Assembly: GCA_036675035.1 (NCBI GenBank)
Contig: JAKFFO010000198.1
Span: forward strand, 1-28,740
Length of the DNA stretch: 28,740 nt
From: MESE01 sp036675035
Lineage (GTDB): Bacteria > Pseudomonadota > Gammaproteobacteria > Burkholderiales > Burkholderiaceae_D
Direction: 5' to 3'
Shown piece by piece: positions 7,733 through 15,276 of the stretch (positions are counted from its first letter, which is position 1; each line of letters starts with the position of its first letter). Below the pieces are notes generated by a model. The model worked only from the letters and a program-made list of their open reading frames with translations. It did no database searches and was not told the origin of the DNA. The position numbers and the translations under genes were made by a program.

Positions 7733-9127
7733 ATGACCGTTCGCACCCGTTTCGCTCCCAGCCCGACCGGCTATCTCCATCTGGGCGGCGCCCGTACCGC
7801 CTTGTTTGCTTGGGCATATGCCCGGCGCTTCGGCGGCACTTTCATTCTGCGTATCGAGGACACTGACCTGGAGCGTTCGACGCCGGAAGCAGTGCAGGCA
7901 ATTCTGGACGGCATGCAATGGCTGGGCCTGCATCACGACGAAGGTCCGTTTTACCAGATGCGCCGCATGGATCGGTACCGCGAAGTGATTGCACAGATGC
8001 TGGAAGCGGGCACTGCCTATTATTGCTATTGTTCGCCGGACGAAGTCGAGGCGATGCGGGAGCGCTTGCGTGCGGCTGGCGAGAAACCGAGATACGACGG
8101 CACCTGGCGGCCGGAGCCGGGCAAAACCTTGCCGGCGGTTCCATCCGATCGCAAGCCGGTGGTGCGTTTCAGGAATCCGCTCGACGGTGACGTCACCTGG
8201 GACGATGCGGTCAAGGGACCGATCACCATTTCCAATCGTGAAATGGACGACCTGGTGATTGCGCGTCCGGACGGTACGCCGACCTATAATTTTTGCGTGG
8301 TGGTCGACGACTGGGACATGCGGATTACGCATGTGATTCGCGGCGACGATCATGTCAACAATACGCCGCGCCAGATCAATATCCTGAAAGCGCTCGGCGC
8401 GACGCTGCCGGTCTACGGCCATGTACCGATGATCCTGGGCGCGGACGGTGAAAAACTGTCCAAGCGTCACGGCGCGGTCAGCGTGATGGAATATCCGGAG
8501 CAAGGCTATTTGCCGGAAGCGATGCTCAACTATCTGGCACGCCTCGGCTGGAGCCATGGCGATGAAGAGCTGTTTTCGATGGAGCAGTTCTGCGCATGGT
8601 TCGATCTCGACCATCTGTCGAAATCGCCGGCGCAGTTCAATCCGGAAAAACTGGCATGGGTCAATAACCACTACATCAGGCAAGCCGATAATGCGCGCCT
8701 CGAAACGCTTGCGCGCCCATTGATGGAGCAGGACGGTGCGGAGTTTTCAGGTGGCCCTGACCTGCAGGCAGTGATTGCATTGATGAAAGAACGTGCCAGT
8801 ACGATCAATGAACTGGCCGAGTCTGCGATGCTGTTTTATCGGCATCCTGCACCGGATGCCGCGTTGCTTGCCCAGCATGTCAACGATGCGGTCAAACCTG
8901 CATTGGCGCAATACGCGGAGCGCTGCCGGACAGTTGCATGGAACCGGGAGGCGTTGTCCGGGATGCTGAAGGAAGTGTTGGCGGCGCACAAGCTGAAAAT
9001 GCCGCAACTGGCGATGCCGTTGCGGTTGATCATTACCGGGCAATTGCAGACACCTTCGATCGATGCCGTGATTGAATTATTCGGCCGGGATATCGTGCTG
9101 GCACGCCTCGAAAAACATCTCGGATAA
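7733..9127 (+). CDS. gltX: Glutamyl-tRNA synthetase
   Basis: 464 aa, the full length for a bacterial GluRS. It attaches glutamate to tRNA-Glu (and, in many betaproteobacteria, also to tRNA-Gln in a non-discriminating way). Motifs: TRFAPSPTGYLHLGGARTAL at residues 4-23 with the HIGH-equivalent LHLG, the KMSKS-equivalent EKLSKRHG at about residues 238-245, the catalytic domain block RGDDHVNNTPRQI, and an all-helical anticodon-binding C-terminus ending FGRDIVLARLEKHL. There is no strong ribosome site (GTTTTTATTTGCC before ATG). The two tRNA genes downstream, including tRNA-Glu, have their own promoter but lie in the same direction. Confidence 0.97.
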   Translation: MTVRTRFAPSPTGYLHLGGARTALFAWAYARRFGGTFILRIEDTDLERSTPEAVQAILDGMQWLGLHHDEGPFYQMRRMDRYREVIAQMLEAGTAYYCYCSPDEVEAMRERLRAAGEKPRYDGTWRPEPGKTLPAVPSDRKPVVRFRNPLDGDVTWDDAVKGPITISNREMDDLVIARPDGTPTYNFCVVVDDWDMRITHVIRGDDHVNNTPRQINILKALGATLPVYGHVPMILGADGEKLSKRHGAVSVMEYPEQGYLPEAMLNYLARLGWSHGDEELFSMEQFCAWFDLDHLSKSPAQFNPEKLAWVNNHYIRQADNARLETLARPLMEQDGAEFSGGPDLQAVIALMKERASTINELAESAMLFYRHPAPDAALLAQHVNDAVKPALAQYAERCRTVAWNREALSGMLKEVLAAHKLKMPQLAMPLRLIITGQLQTPSIDAVIELFGRDIVLARLEKHLG

Positions 9128-9142
9128 TTTTTAAAAATGCGA

Positions 9143-9172
9143 TTTACAGCTGAGCAAAATCTTTGCTATACT
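9143..9172 (+). promoter_or_regulatory. Sigma-70 type promoter for the tRNA pair
   Basis: TTTACA at 9143-9148 (consensus TTGACA) and TATACT at 9167-9172 (consensus TATAAT) are 18 bp apart. TG at 9165 minus one base gives a near extended -10 (TTTGCTATACT). The predicted start would be about 8 bp before the tRNA-Ala 5' end at 9187, a typical distance for a stable-RNA promoter. The distance from the gltX stop is only 15 bp. Confidence 0.65.
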
Positions 9173-9186
9173 CTCGCTTCTGCGCA

Positions 9187-9262
<76 letters not shown>

Positions 9263-9318
9263 GCAAAGAAGTTGCAGAATAGAAGTTGTAGTACGGGTCG
9301 TAACAAGGACAGATTTCT

Positions 9319-9394
9319 GTCCCCATCGTCTAGAGGCCTAGGACATCACCCTTTCACGGTGAGTACAGGGGTTCGAATCCCCTTGGGGACGCCA
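9319..9394 (+). tRNA. tRNA-Glu (anticodon TTC)
   Basis: A 76-nt cloverleaf with encoded CCA. The acceptor stem is GTCCCCA/TGGGGAC. The anticodon stem is TCACC/GGTGA with loop CTTTCAC, giving the anticodon TTC (GAA/GAG, glutamate). The T arm is AGGGGTTCGAATCCCCT, and the discriminator G is followed by CCA. It lies 56 bp after tRNA-Ala and just before a strong terminator. It is the substrate of the enzyme encoded by the nearby gltX. Confidence 0.95.
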
Positions 9395-9398
9395 GGAT

Positions 9399-9430
9399 AA
9401 AACGCCGCACGCAAGTGCGGCGTTTTTTTT
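9399..9430 (+). terminator. Rho-independent terminator of the tRNA unit
   Basis: AACGCCGCAC at 9401-9410 pairs with GTGCGGCGTT at 9415-9424 around a GCAA tetraloop, and the run of eight T ends at 9430. It lies 5 bp after the encoded CCA of tRNA-Glu. Confidence 0.93.
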
Positions 9431-9442
9431 GGTTGGCACCAA

Positions 9443-9531
9443 GCGAGTACTGCTCGCGCAGGGGATTCGAAAGGCTTCGGCTTGCAAGAGCTGGCAAGCC
9501 GAGCCGGGGTCGCGGGACGTGACTGAATCCC
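9443..9531. other. Possibly structured stretch between two terminators
   Basis: Three stems can be drawn: GCGAG/CTCGC (9443-9447 with 9453-9457), an outer stem GGGATTC/GAATCCC (9462-9468 with 9525-9531), and inside it a long hairpin pairing GGCTTCGGCTTGC (9473-9485) with GCAAGCCGAGCC (9494-9505) with one bulge. There is no coding sequence. It could be a small RNA ending at the 9544-9581 terminator, a processed spacer or a decayed repeat. Confidence 0.35.
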
Positions 9532-9543
9532 TTTGGAGAGGCC

Positions 9544-9581
9544 AAATAAAAACGCCACGCATTTGCGTGGCGTTTTTATTT
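9544..9581. terminator. Bidirectional terminator between tRNA unit and chemoreceptor gene
   Basis: AAATAAAAACGCCACGC at 9544-9560 and GCGTGGCGTTTTTATTT at 9565-9581 form a perfect 17-bp inverted repeat with a 4-nt loop (ATTT). The A-run on one side and the T-run on the other allow termination in both directions: read-through from the tRNAs and the 3' end of the chemoreceptor transcript, whose stop is at 9643. Confidence 0.92.
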
Positions 9582-9642
9582 CCGTCTGATCCGCAGGATA
9601 CTTGATGCCTCAAACACAAGCAGGGGTTGTTCGAATAATCGT

Positions 9643-11136
9643 TTATCGTTTATAGACGCCGCAAGTGATGACCAGATCGCCGCATTTTTCAAAATACGCA
9701 TTCTTGGCCGTGTTCTCATTTGTGATCGGATGTGCCCACTTGTATTCAATCCAACCTCCGCCTTTGCTTCTCGCAATCGCAATCATTTCGTTAATGAAAT
9801 GCCGGCCGTCGGTGTCCTTGACCTCCTGCGCGTTCTGGCCGACAACCCTGGGATTGCTGCCGTGGGCAACGACCCGATAGTTGCTGAGGTCGTAAGCGCT
9901 AAGGTAAAGGTCCCGATTCAGGAATTTTCCTTTTCCGAATCTGTTTATTTCTGAAACCAGTGATTCCTTGCCTTGCTCCTGCATCATTGCTACGCCTGCC
10001 TTGACCAGCGCAATCGCCTCTTCGTCGTTGCCATACTCCCGATCGCCGAGATTGAAGACCGACACTGCCTGCAGCAGTGAAACGGCTTGCTGGTTAAGAC
10101 TGGTTGCCGTCTTGGTCGCATCTTCCACCAGCATCGCGTTTTTCTGCGTCATCCTGTCGATTTGCGTTATTGCACTGTTGACGAGTTCGATGCCGGCACT
10201 TTGCTCCAGGCTTGCGCTGCTGATGTTCTTGATGATTCCCGCGATATATTTCACGGACTCAACGATTTCATTCATCGTGCGCCCGGCATCATCGACCAGA
10301 TGGCTGCCTGCATCGACCTTTTCCACCGAATCGCTGATCAATTCCTTGATCTCCTTCGCTGCGCCGGCCGACCGTTGCGCCAGTGTACGTACTTCACTCG
10401 CCACCACCGCGAAACCCCGGCCCTGTTCGCCGGCGCGCGCCGCTTCGACCGCCGCATTCAACGCAAGAATATTGGTCTGGAATGCGATTCCGTCGATCAC
10501 GCCGATGATGTCGACGATCTTGCGCGAGCTGTCCTTGATCGAACCCATGGTGTTGACGACCTGGCCCACTACATGGCCGCCTTTTACCGCAAGGTCCGAA
10601 GCAGACACGACCAATTGATGCGCCTGCTGCGCATTGTCGGCATTCTGCTTGACGGTCGATGTCAACTCTTCGATCGAAGACGCGGTTTCTTCGAGCGATC
10701 CGGCTTGCGACTCGGTGCGGGTCGAAAGAGCGGAATTGTCGCGGTTGATTTGCGATGACGTGGTCGCCACTGTAGTGGTGCCGGTGCGCACTTCGCTGAC
10801 GACATTGAACAGGCGCTCGTTCAACTGTTTCAGCGCATGCATCAGTTCCGCTATTTCGCCGTTGCCAGACAGGGTCACAGTCGAGGTCAGATCGCCAGTC
10901 GCCAGGCGCTTGGCGGTTTTTACCGCATCGGTCAGCGAATTCGCTATGCGACGGGTGATCAGCCAAGCCACGCCGCCGGCAAGAACGATGCTGACGACTC
11001 CAATGGAAATAATCGCGATCGATGCAGTGCCATCAGTGTTGACCGCTGCGACGAATGTCAATATGGCCAATAGCAGGATCATAAAGCCGAAGGAAAGAGC
11101 CAGGCTTGTGCGAAGAGTTAATTTTGAAAACTTCAT
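9643..11136 (-). CDS. Methyl-accepting chemotaxis protein with C-terminal Cache domain
   Basis: 497 aa from ATG at 11134-11136, after AAAAAGGGC. Membrane segments lie at about 11-31 and 39-61 with only about eight residues between them, so there is almost no periplasmic sensor. A HAMP region follows (about 62-115), then the methylation/signalling coiled coil with its conserved hairpin at about 215-245 (GIAFQTNILALNAAVEAARA, then GEQGRGFAVVASEVR). After the coiled coil, residues 365-497 form a single-Cache-like domain: YLSAYDLSNYRVVAHGSNP, KDTDGRHFINEMIAIARSKG, GGWIEYKWAHPIT and a tail YFEKCGDLVITCGVYKR. With this topology the Cache domain would be cytoplasmic. The protein would signal through CheW/CheA; its ligand is unknown. 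No che genes are nearby. Confidence 0.9.
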   Translation of the reverse strand: MKFSKLTLRTSLALSFGFMILLLAILTFVAAVNTDGTASIAIISIGVVSIVLAGGVAWLITRRIANSLTDAVKTAKRLATGDLTSTVTLSGNGEIAELMHALKQLNERLFNVVSEVRTGTTTVATTSSQINRDNSALSTRTESQAGSLEETASSIEELTSTVKQNADNAQQAHQLVVSASDLAVKGGHVVGQVVNTMGSIKDSSRKIVDIIGVIDGIAFQTNILALNAAVEAARAGEQGRGFAVVASEVRTLAQRSAGAAKEIKELISDSVEKVDAGSHLVDDAGRTMNEIVESVKYIAGIIKNISSASLEQSAGIELVNSAITQIDRMTQKNAMLVEDATKTATSLNQQAVSLLQAVSVFNLGDREYGNDEEAIALVKAGVAMMQEQGKESLVSEINRFGKGKFLNRDLYLSAYDLSNYRVVAHGSNPRVVGQNAQEVKDTDGRHFINEMIAIARSKGGGWIEYKWAHPITNENTAKNAYFEKCGDLVITCGVYKR

Positions 11137-11298
11137 CTGCTGCCCTTTTTGCAATAGAAATATAAATTCAGAATCGGGTGCCAGCGACTTGATCCTGTTC
11201 TTTCTGCGCACGGATTTTCATCATAAACAGTTTTATTGCGCTTGAAACATAAAAATGATCAATGGAGCTCGAAGAGCCGATCGCAAAAACTTCGTATT

Positions 11299-11762
11299 TC
11301 AAGACTGTTTGTACACGTTGCAGGCGACTATCGGATCGTCGCGTCTTTCAAATTACACTGCTTTTAATGCGCCTTGGTTGGTAATAGGATGCACCCACTT
11401 CTATTCGACCCAGCCGGAGCCTTTGATCTTGCCGGCGTTTAGCCTGTCGCTGCAAAATATTTGTCGTCCGAATCCTGTGTGGTCCACAATTCGATGCCTA
11501 TGACGCGTGGGTTGCTCCCATGAGCCATTACGACGCAATCCAGGTTGTACATAAGTAAATAAAGACCGCGGTCGATGAACCGGCCAGCGCCGAATTTGCT
11601 GATGTCGGCGATAAGTGCTTCGGAGTCATCGAAGCCATGCATCGCGGCAAACGCGACGTCCGCCTCGACCAAGGCAACTGACTTTTCTTCATTGCCATGC
11701 TCTCTCGATCCGAGGCTGAGCCATGAGACTGTTTTCAACAGACCCACCGTTGTCGATGACAA
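11299..11762 (-). pseudogene. Decayed copy of the chemoreceptor Cache tail
   Basis: Reading the minus strand from 11762 gives SSTTVGLLKTVSWLSLGSRE and onward, which aligns with residues 347-450 of the adjacent chemoreceptor (AVSLLQAVSVFNLGDRE), including the shared AHGSNPRV. The frame breaks near 11435. In the next frame the match continues as KIKGSGWVE, stop, KWVHPITNQ, then a second stop and FERRDDPIVACNVYK, ending at TGA 11299-11301. The homologous segment in the intact gene is SKGGGWIEYKWAHPIT and YFEKCGDLVITCGVYK. There is thus one frameshift and two in-frame stops (one replacing Tyr). The HAMP and signalling parts are absent, so it is a 5'-truncated duplicate. A stop at 11772-11774 closes the frame upstream. 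Confidence 0.88.
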
Positions 11763-12384
11763 AGGTCGGGCTTACGTTTCAATAGTATGGCCAGTTCACA
11801 TTGTAGGGATATAACTTTATGAATTGCAACATGACCTCTTGCTTGGTGAACGTCTGAAATTCACAACACGAAAGACACGCCGGCGCAGGGAATATTGCAT
11901 TTCTGCTATGGGAATTCGTAAATTAATTGTGGCCTTTAGCTGCTCGTGCAGTCGAGCCCCGGCGCCTAAGCAACCGGAGAACGGGCGCCGGATTGACTGA
12001 TGTCATGTCGTACCGTTCAAAATCGTGTTCGAACCGTGCGAGGAGGCGATAAGGGTAGACGCTTCCTTGGCTGGTTTAATTTTCCTGCATCGGTAAAACC
12101 TTCGCATGACATCATTGAAATTACGCCGAAACATGGTGGCGCAGGTCTTGCATATATTCGAAATGCCGTGGTTGCTGTGATCGGTTGTGCGTCAGGAGTC
12201 ATGAGGATCAATCAATTTTAATGCCGGTCGCGTTACGCAGAATATCGATACGGCTCTCTAATGCGGCCTGTAGTCCATTGGCGGTATCTCCTGCAACGCG
12301 CAGGTGCGATCGGGTACTTGGACGCCGGCCGCAACGGCAAGCCATATCGTTCTATACCGTTTTACAATTTTTCAGGAGATTGCA
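11763..12384. other. 622-bp stretch without a recognisable gene
   Basis: No open frame here has a recognisable domain, a good ribosome site or believable composition; an open frame at 12000-12221 (73 codons) is not convincing. The one clear structure is the GC-rich inverted repeat at 11959-11991. The stretch separates the broken chemoreceptor copy from the CBS gene and must contain the promoter of the latter, probably in the AT-rich part at 12340-12375. It could include more decayed sequence of the chemoreceptor copy, but I found no alignable residues. Confidence 0.5.
11959..11991. other. 8-bp GC hairpin in intergenic DNA
   Basis: CCGGCGCC (11959-11966) pairs with GGCGCCGG (11984-11991) across a 17-nt loop. 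No T-run follows on the plus strand. Its function is unknown. Confidence 0.35.
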
Positions 12385-12831
12385 ATGAATCAGATTTCAG
12401 ACATCATGACTCGCGACGTACGCTGTGTTGCACCGGGCGACACGCTCCAGCGTGCGGCAAAATTCATGAACGAGCTTAACGTCGGAGCACTGCCGGTTTG
12501 GGATGGGAAGAACCTGATCGGCATGGTGACCGACAGGGATATTACGATTCGCGGCGTTGCGGAAGGAAAGCAAGTCGACGCCGCGCCCGTCAGCGATGTG
12601 ATGAGTGCCGATGTTCAATGCTGTTTCGAGGATGAAAAAATCGATGAGGTAATGGAAAAAATGCGCGACTCGCAGATTCGCCGTGTGCCTGTAATGAATC
12701 GCCAGAATCAGCTGGTAGGAATGATATCGCTTGGCGATCTGGCGACCAAAACCACTTCAGATGACGACGTGCACAGCACGCTGGAAAACATTTCGTCTCC
12801 TTCCGAACCGGACCGTTCCGCAATGCACTGA
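12385..12831 (+). CDS. CBS-domain pair protein
   Basis: 148 aa. A near-perfect ribosome site (CAGGAGATT) precedes ATG 12385. Two CBS motifs fill the chain: about residues 1-60 (ISDIMTRDVRCVAPGDTLQ, then NVGALPVWDGKNLIGMVTDRDITIR) and about 70-130 (VSDVMSADVQCCFEDEKIDE, then IRRVPVMNRQNQLVGMISLGDLA). The G-x-x-T/S-x-x-D motif for ribose contact is present in both (GMVTDRD, GMISLGD). Stand-alone CBS pairs bind adenine nucleotides and sense energy state or act as unlinked regulatory modules; the partner here is unknown. The tail is acidic and disordered. A terminator follows at 12871-12906, so it is monocistronic. Confidence 0.9.
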   Translation: MNQISDIMTRDVRCVAPGDTLQRAAKFMNELNVGALPVWDGKNLIGMVTDRDITIRGVAEGKQVDAAPVSDVMSADVQCCFEDEKIDEVMEKMRDSQIRRVPVMNRQNQLVGMISLGDLATKTTSDDDVHSTLENISSPSEPDRSAMH

Positions 12832-12870
12832 TGTTGCTGCGAAACTGAGTTTTTCCGGCTCGTCCGGTGC

Positions 12871-12906
12871 AAGGGTTCCGATGCGCTGCGTCGGAACCCT
12901 TTCTTT
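12871..12906 (+). terminator. Rho-independent terminator after the CBS gene
   Basis: AAGGGTTCCGA (12871-12881) pairs with TCGGAACCCTT (12891-12901) around a 9-nt loop, followed by TCTTT. It ends the CBS transcript 40 bp past its stop. The rest of the 12832-13159 spacer holds no gene that I can support; the promoter of the BON-SRPBCC gene should lie between 12907 and 13145. Confidence 0.85.
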
Positions 12907-13159
12907 CAGCGGAATTCATGCGCTCGAAGCGATAGTCGACTGTTGTTGGCCGGAGGTATCGAGACGCCGATTCCATTTTCCTAAAAATCCAGTTCGAACA
13001 CGCAAGCTGATGCAACAAAAGGCAGCATGTCTTGTCCATCAGTCATCGGGCCGTAGATTAACTGCTTTCTTTAGGTGGCGCTTGACCAGACTGATGTGGA
13101 CGAGGCTGCGGCATCGCTTCGATTTCCACATCGCGTGAATTGGATAAAAGGAGTTTATC

Positions 13160-14338
13160 GTGAGATATGAATCACCGGGAAATAATGAGTTGGCAAAGTG
13201 GCTGGGCGGCATTGCGCTCGGAGCAATTGCAATGTATCTCGCTGACCCGAACCAGGGAAGAAGGCGGCGTGCGCTGGCGCAGGACAGGATGCGTAGCCTG
13301 TCGCACAAAACCAGCGGCGCATTCAATGCAGCGATGCATGATGCCGGCAACCGCCTTTCCGGTTTTCAGGCACAGGCAAACCGGATGATGACTCAGAGAA
13401 CCACGAGTAAGCCGATCGACAACCATGTGCTGGAAGCGAGAGTCCGCTCCAAGCTTGGGCGGGCGATGATGAATTCCCATTCCATTGACGTGATCGCCGA
13501 TGCGGGCGTCGTTACCTTAAAGGGCTCCGTGCCGTCCGACGACAGGCAGCATGTCACCACGCTGGTACGCGGCATTCCCGGCGTGCGAGAAGTCAGAGAC
13601 AAGCTCGATGCAATTGAGCAGGGCGGCGGCGTGCGCGAATCGGGATCCGGAAAATATCTGTCGAAGCGAATGTCGGCAAGTGCGCTTCTGTCGCCGACGA
13701 TGCTGGCGCTGCTGGGCGGCGGCATATTGGGTTATTACGGCCTGACACGGCGCACTTCCTCGGGCCAGTTGCTTGCGGTAGCGGGTTTCGGATTCCTGGC
13801 GCGGAATGCCGCCACTTCCGTTTTTGGCCGATTGTTGCGCAGCAATGAAAGCGAGGAGGCGATCAGCGTCCGCAAAACCATCGAGATCAAGGCGTCTCCG
13901 GAAACGGTTTTCGATATCTGGACAAAATATGAAAATTTTCCGCATTTCATGTCGCATGTGATCGAAGTCCGCGACTTGGGGCAGCAGAGATCGCATTGGA
14001 TAGTCAAAGGGCCAGGCAACATAAACCTCGAATGGGATTCGGTTCTGACCGAGTGTTCTCGCCCGACGCGACTTGCATGGCGCAGCGAGTCGGACGGCGA
14101 CATTAAAAATTCCGGATCGGTGTATCTGGAGCCATATAACGGCGGTACCCGTGCGACGGTGCAGATGTCATATGCGCCGCCCGCCGGTGGAGTGGGCAGA
14201 GGCGCCGCCACGCTGCTTGGTGCAAATCCGGAACAGGAGCTGGAGGACGATCTGGTACGGATGAAGAATTTCATCGAAAGCGGCGTCCCGCTGAGAGGAA
14301 GTCAAGCTGCGTCCACACAAGGGAAAATCCTTCATTGA
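13160..14338 (+). CDS. BON domain and SRPBCC (cyclase/dehydrase-like) membrane protein
   Basis: 392 aa, with a GTG start at 13160 fixed by AAAAGGAG 7 bp upstream. At residues 11-40 a short hydrophobic stretch is followed by YLADPNQGRRRR, a motif common in YtxH/BON-type stress proteins. Residues about 85-155 form a BON domain (VLEARVRSKLGRAM, IDVIADAGVVTLKGSVPS, VRGIPGVREVRDKL), which is associated with membrane or phospholipid contact. Residues 178-225 hold two hydrophobic stretches with GGGILGYYGL. From about 235 a START/SRPBCC domain follows (VRKTIEIKASPETVFDIWTK, then YENFPHFMSHVIEV), related to polyketide cyclase/dehydrase and coenzyme Q-binding Coq10 proteins. The combination suggests a stress-induced membrane-associated lipid- or quinone-binding protein; this is inference from domains. 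Confidence 0.85.
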   Translation: MRYESPGNNELAKWLGGIALGAIAMYLADPNQGRRRRALAQDRMRSLSHKTSGAFNAAMHDAGNRLSGFQAQANRMMTQRTTSKPIDNHVLEARVRSKLGRAMMNSHSIDVIADAGVVTLKGSVPSDDRQHVTTLVRGIPGVREVRDKLDAIEQGGGVRESGSGKYLSKRMSASALLSPTMLALLGGGILGYYGLTRRTSSGQLLAVAGFGFLARNAATSVFGRLLRSNESEEAISVRKTIEIKASPETVFDIWTKYENFPHFMSHVIEVRDLGQQRSHWIVKGPGNINLEWDSVLTECSRPTRLAWRSESDGDIKNSGSVYLEPYNGGTRATVQMSYAPPAGGVGRGAATLLGANPEQELEDDLVRMKNFIESGVPLRGSQAASTQGKILH

Positions 14339-14484
14339 ATTCGATGGATTGCACAAGGATTCGGCTGGGTTGGAATTTGCAGGAAAGCCGTCCAGGTTGT
14401 AATTCGATTGCCGAACCTCGATCAATGCAGGAATTTCAAGCGCCGTACGCGGTCGAACGCAGCATGTCATTGTGTTCGATTTGC

Positions 14485-14507
14485 GCCTATCCGAAGCCTG
14501 GATAGGC
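14485..14507 (+). other. 8-bp hairpin upstream of the DUF2905 gene
   Basis: GCCTATCC (14485-14492) pairs with GGATAGGC (14500-14507) around a 7-nt loop, ending 21 bp before the ATG at 14529. It could be a structured leader, but no T-run or known regulatory motif is present. Confidence 0.35.
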
Positions 14508-14528
14508 ACTTCCGAGGTGGGCGGTTCG

Positions 14529-14729
14529 ATGCAGCGGTTTCTCATCATTGGCGGAGTGGTGTTGCTGGCCGCAGGATTGCTCTGGCCATGGATTTCCCGG
14601 CTGCCGCTTGGACGCCTGCCAGGCGACATCAGTATTGTCCGTGAGGGATTCAGCGTCTACATTCCGCTGACGACCGGGCTGCTGGTGTCATTGGTGATTA
14701 CCGTGCTGATCTGGATATTCCGGCGCTGA
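14529..14729 (+). CDS. DUF2905-family small membrane protein
   Basis: 66 aa with two membrane segments: about residues 3-22 (FLIIGGVVLLAAGLLWPWI) and about 45-63 (LTTGLLVSLVITVLIWIF). They are joined by LPLGRLPGDISIVREGFSVY, a connecting segment typical of the DUF2905 family (P-L-G-R-L-P-G-D-I, then the FYFP/SVYIP motif). The family is widespread, 65-75 aa long and of unknown function. The start at 14529 is chosen because the protein begins there in all relatives I recall and a GAGGTG site precedes it; upstream in-frame codons would add a hydrophilic extension. The gene lies in a cluster of stress and envelope proteins. Confidence 0.85.
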   Translation: MQRFLIIGGVVLLAAGLLWPWISRLPLGRLPGDISIVREGFSVYIPLTTGLLVSLVITVLIWIFRR

Positions 14730-14838
14730 TTTGCGCCCGGCTTGAACCGGATTACGGAGAAGGGCGCAATGGCTGCTATTCGTTTGTACAGTTGGAAATC
14801 AGTTTTTCACATGTATTACTTTGAAATGGAGATCGATC

Positions 14839-15168
14839 ATGATGCAACCGAGCGAAATTCAACAACGTTTTTCCCAAGTCGAGCAGACGATTCATCAGGC
14901 CGCGCAAGCGTGCCAATCCGCCACCGGGGTTCCGATGGACTTGAAAGACTCGATCCAGCAACTCGAACAGAAATCGCAACAAGCAAAGAGCGTAATGCAG
15001 CAATCCAGTGATGAAAATAGTATTCGGCAGTGCATCAATGATCTTGAACAGCTTGGCGACCGTGCCAGAGATGCGTGTCAGCAATCCGGCAATACGAACG
15101 ACGAGCTGAAGAATGCGGTGATGCAGGCGCATAGTCAGCTGTCTGACTTCAAGCACCAGCTGCATTGA
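14839..15168 (+). CDS. Small helical hypothetical protein rich in Gln and Ser
   Basis: 109 aa, hydrophilic and without a signal peptide or membrane segment. Runs such as IQQRFSQVEQTIHQAAQACQ, LEQKSQQAKSVMQQ and ELKNAVMQAHSQLSDFKHQL predict long amphipathic helices, perhaps a helical hairpin, with three Cys (in AACQ, RQCIND, DACQQ). The start is ATG 14839, 7 bp after GGAG; an ATG directly following (14842) and a TTG at 14821 are also in frame. I do not recognise a named family. Resemblance to short stress-cluster proteins in Burkholderiales is a memory-based impression only. Its last codons and stop are tandemly duplicated just downstream. Confidence 0.75.
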   Translation: MMQPSEIQQRFSQVEQTIHQAAQACQSATGVPMDLKDSIQQLEQKSQQAKSVMQQSSDENSIRQCINDLEQLGDRARDACQQSGNTNDELKNAVMQAHSQLSDFKHQLH

Positions 15169-15191
15169 TTTCAAGCACCAGCTGCATTGAT
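15148..15191 (+). repeat. 22-bp tandem duplication across a stop codon
   Basis: The 22-bp unit from 15148 (TTCAAGCACCAGCTGCATTG plus AT) is repeated exactly at 15170-15191. The first copy encodes the C-terminus FKHQLH and the TGA of the 109-aa protein; the second lies immediately behind it and is untranslated. The identity suggests a recent slippage or replication event. Confidence 0.95.
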
Positions 15192-15216
15192 TTTCCCGGG
15201 AAGTTGAAACACTGAA

Positions 15217-15242
15217 CTGCAATAGGCCGGGACCTGTTGCAG
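15217..15242. terminator. Possible terminator hairpin between convergent genes
   Basis: CTGCAATAGG (15217-15226) pairs with CCTGTTGCAG (15233-15242), 10 bp with one mismatch that becomes G-U in the minus-strand or a mispair in the plus-strand transcript, around a 6-nt loop. There is no clear T-run. The position between two convergent genes is what makes termination plausible. Confidence 0.4.
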
Positions 15243-15276
15243 CACAGCGTTCTTATTGTGCCGCCCTACGCTAAAA

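Noticed and set aside
7724..8683. 319-codon open frame antisense to gltX
   Set aside because: GluRS motifs on the plus strand account for the region; the antisense protein is rich in His and Arg and resembles nothing known.
9338..9619. Minus-strand open frames across tRNA-Glu, with PQGDSNPCTHRER and GFEPLYSP
   Set aside because: They are the antisense of tRNA-Glu and its terminators. These peptides are well-known false predictions next to tRNAs, and the tRNA cloverleaf explains the DNA.
12000..12221. 73-codon open frame before the CBS gene
   Set aside because: There is no ribosome site, no recognisable domain and no homology to any family I know; chance length is likely.
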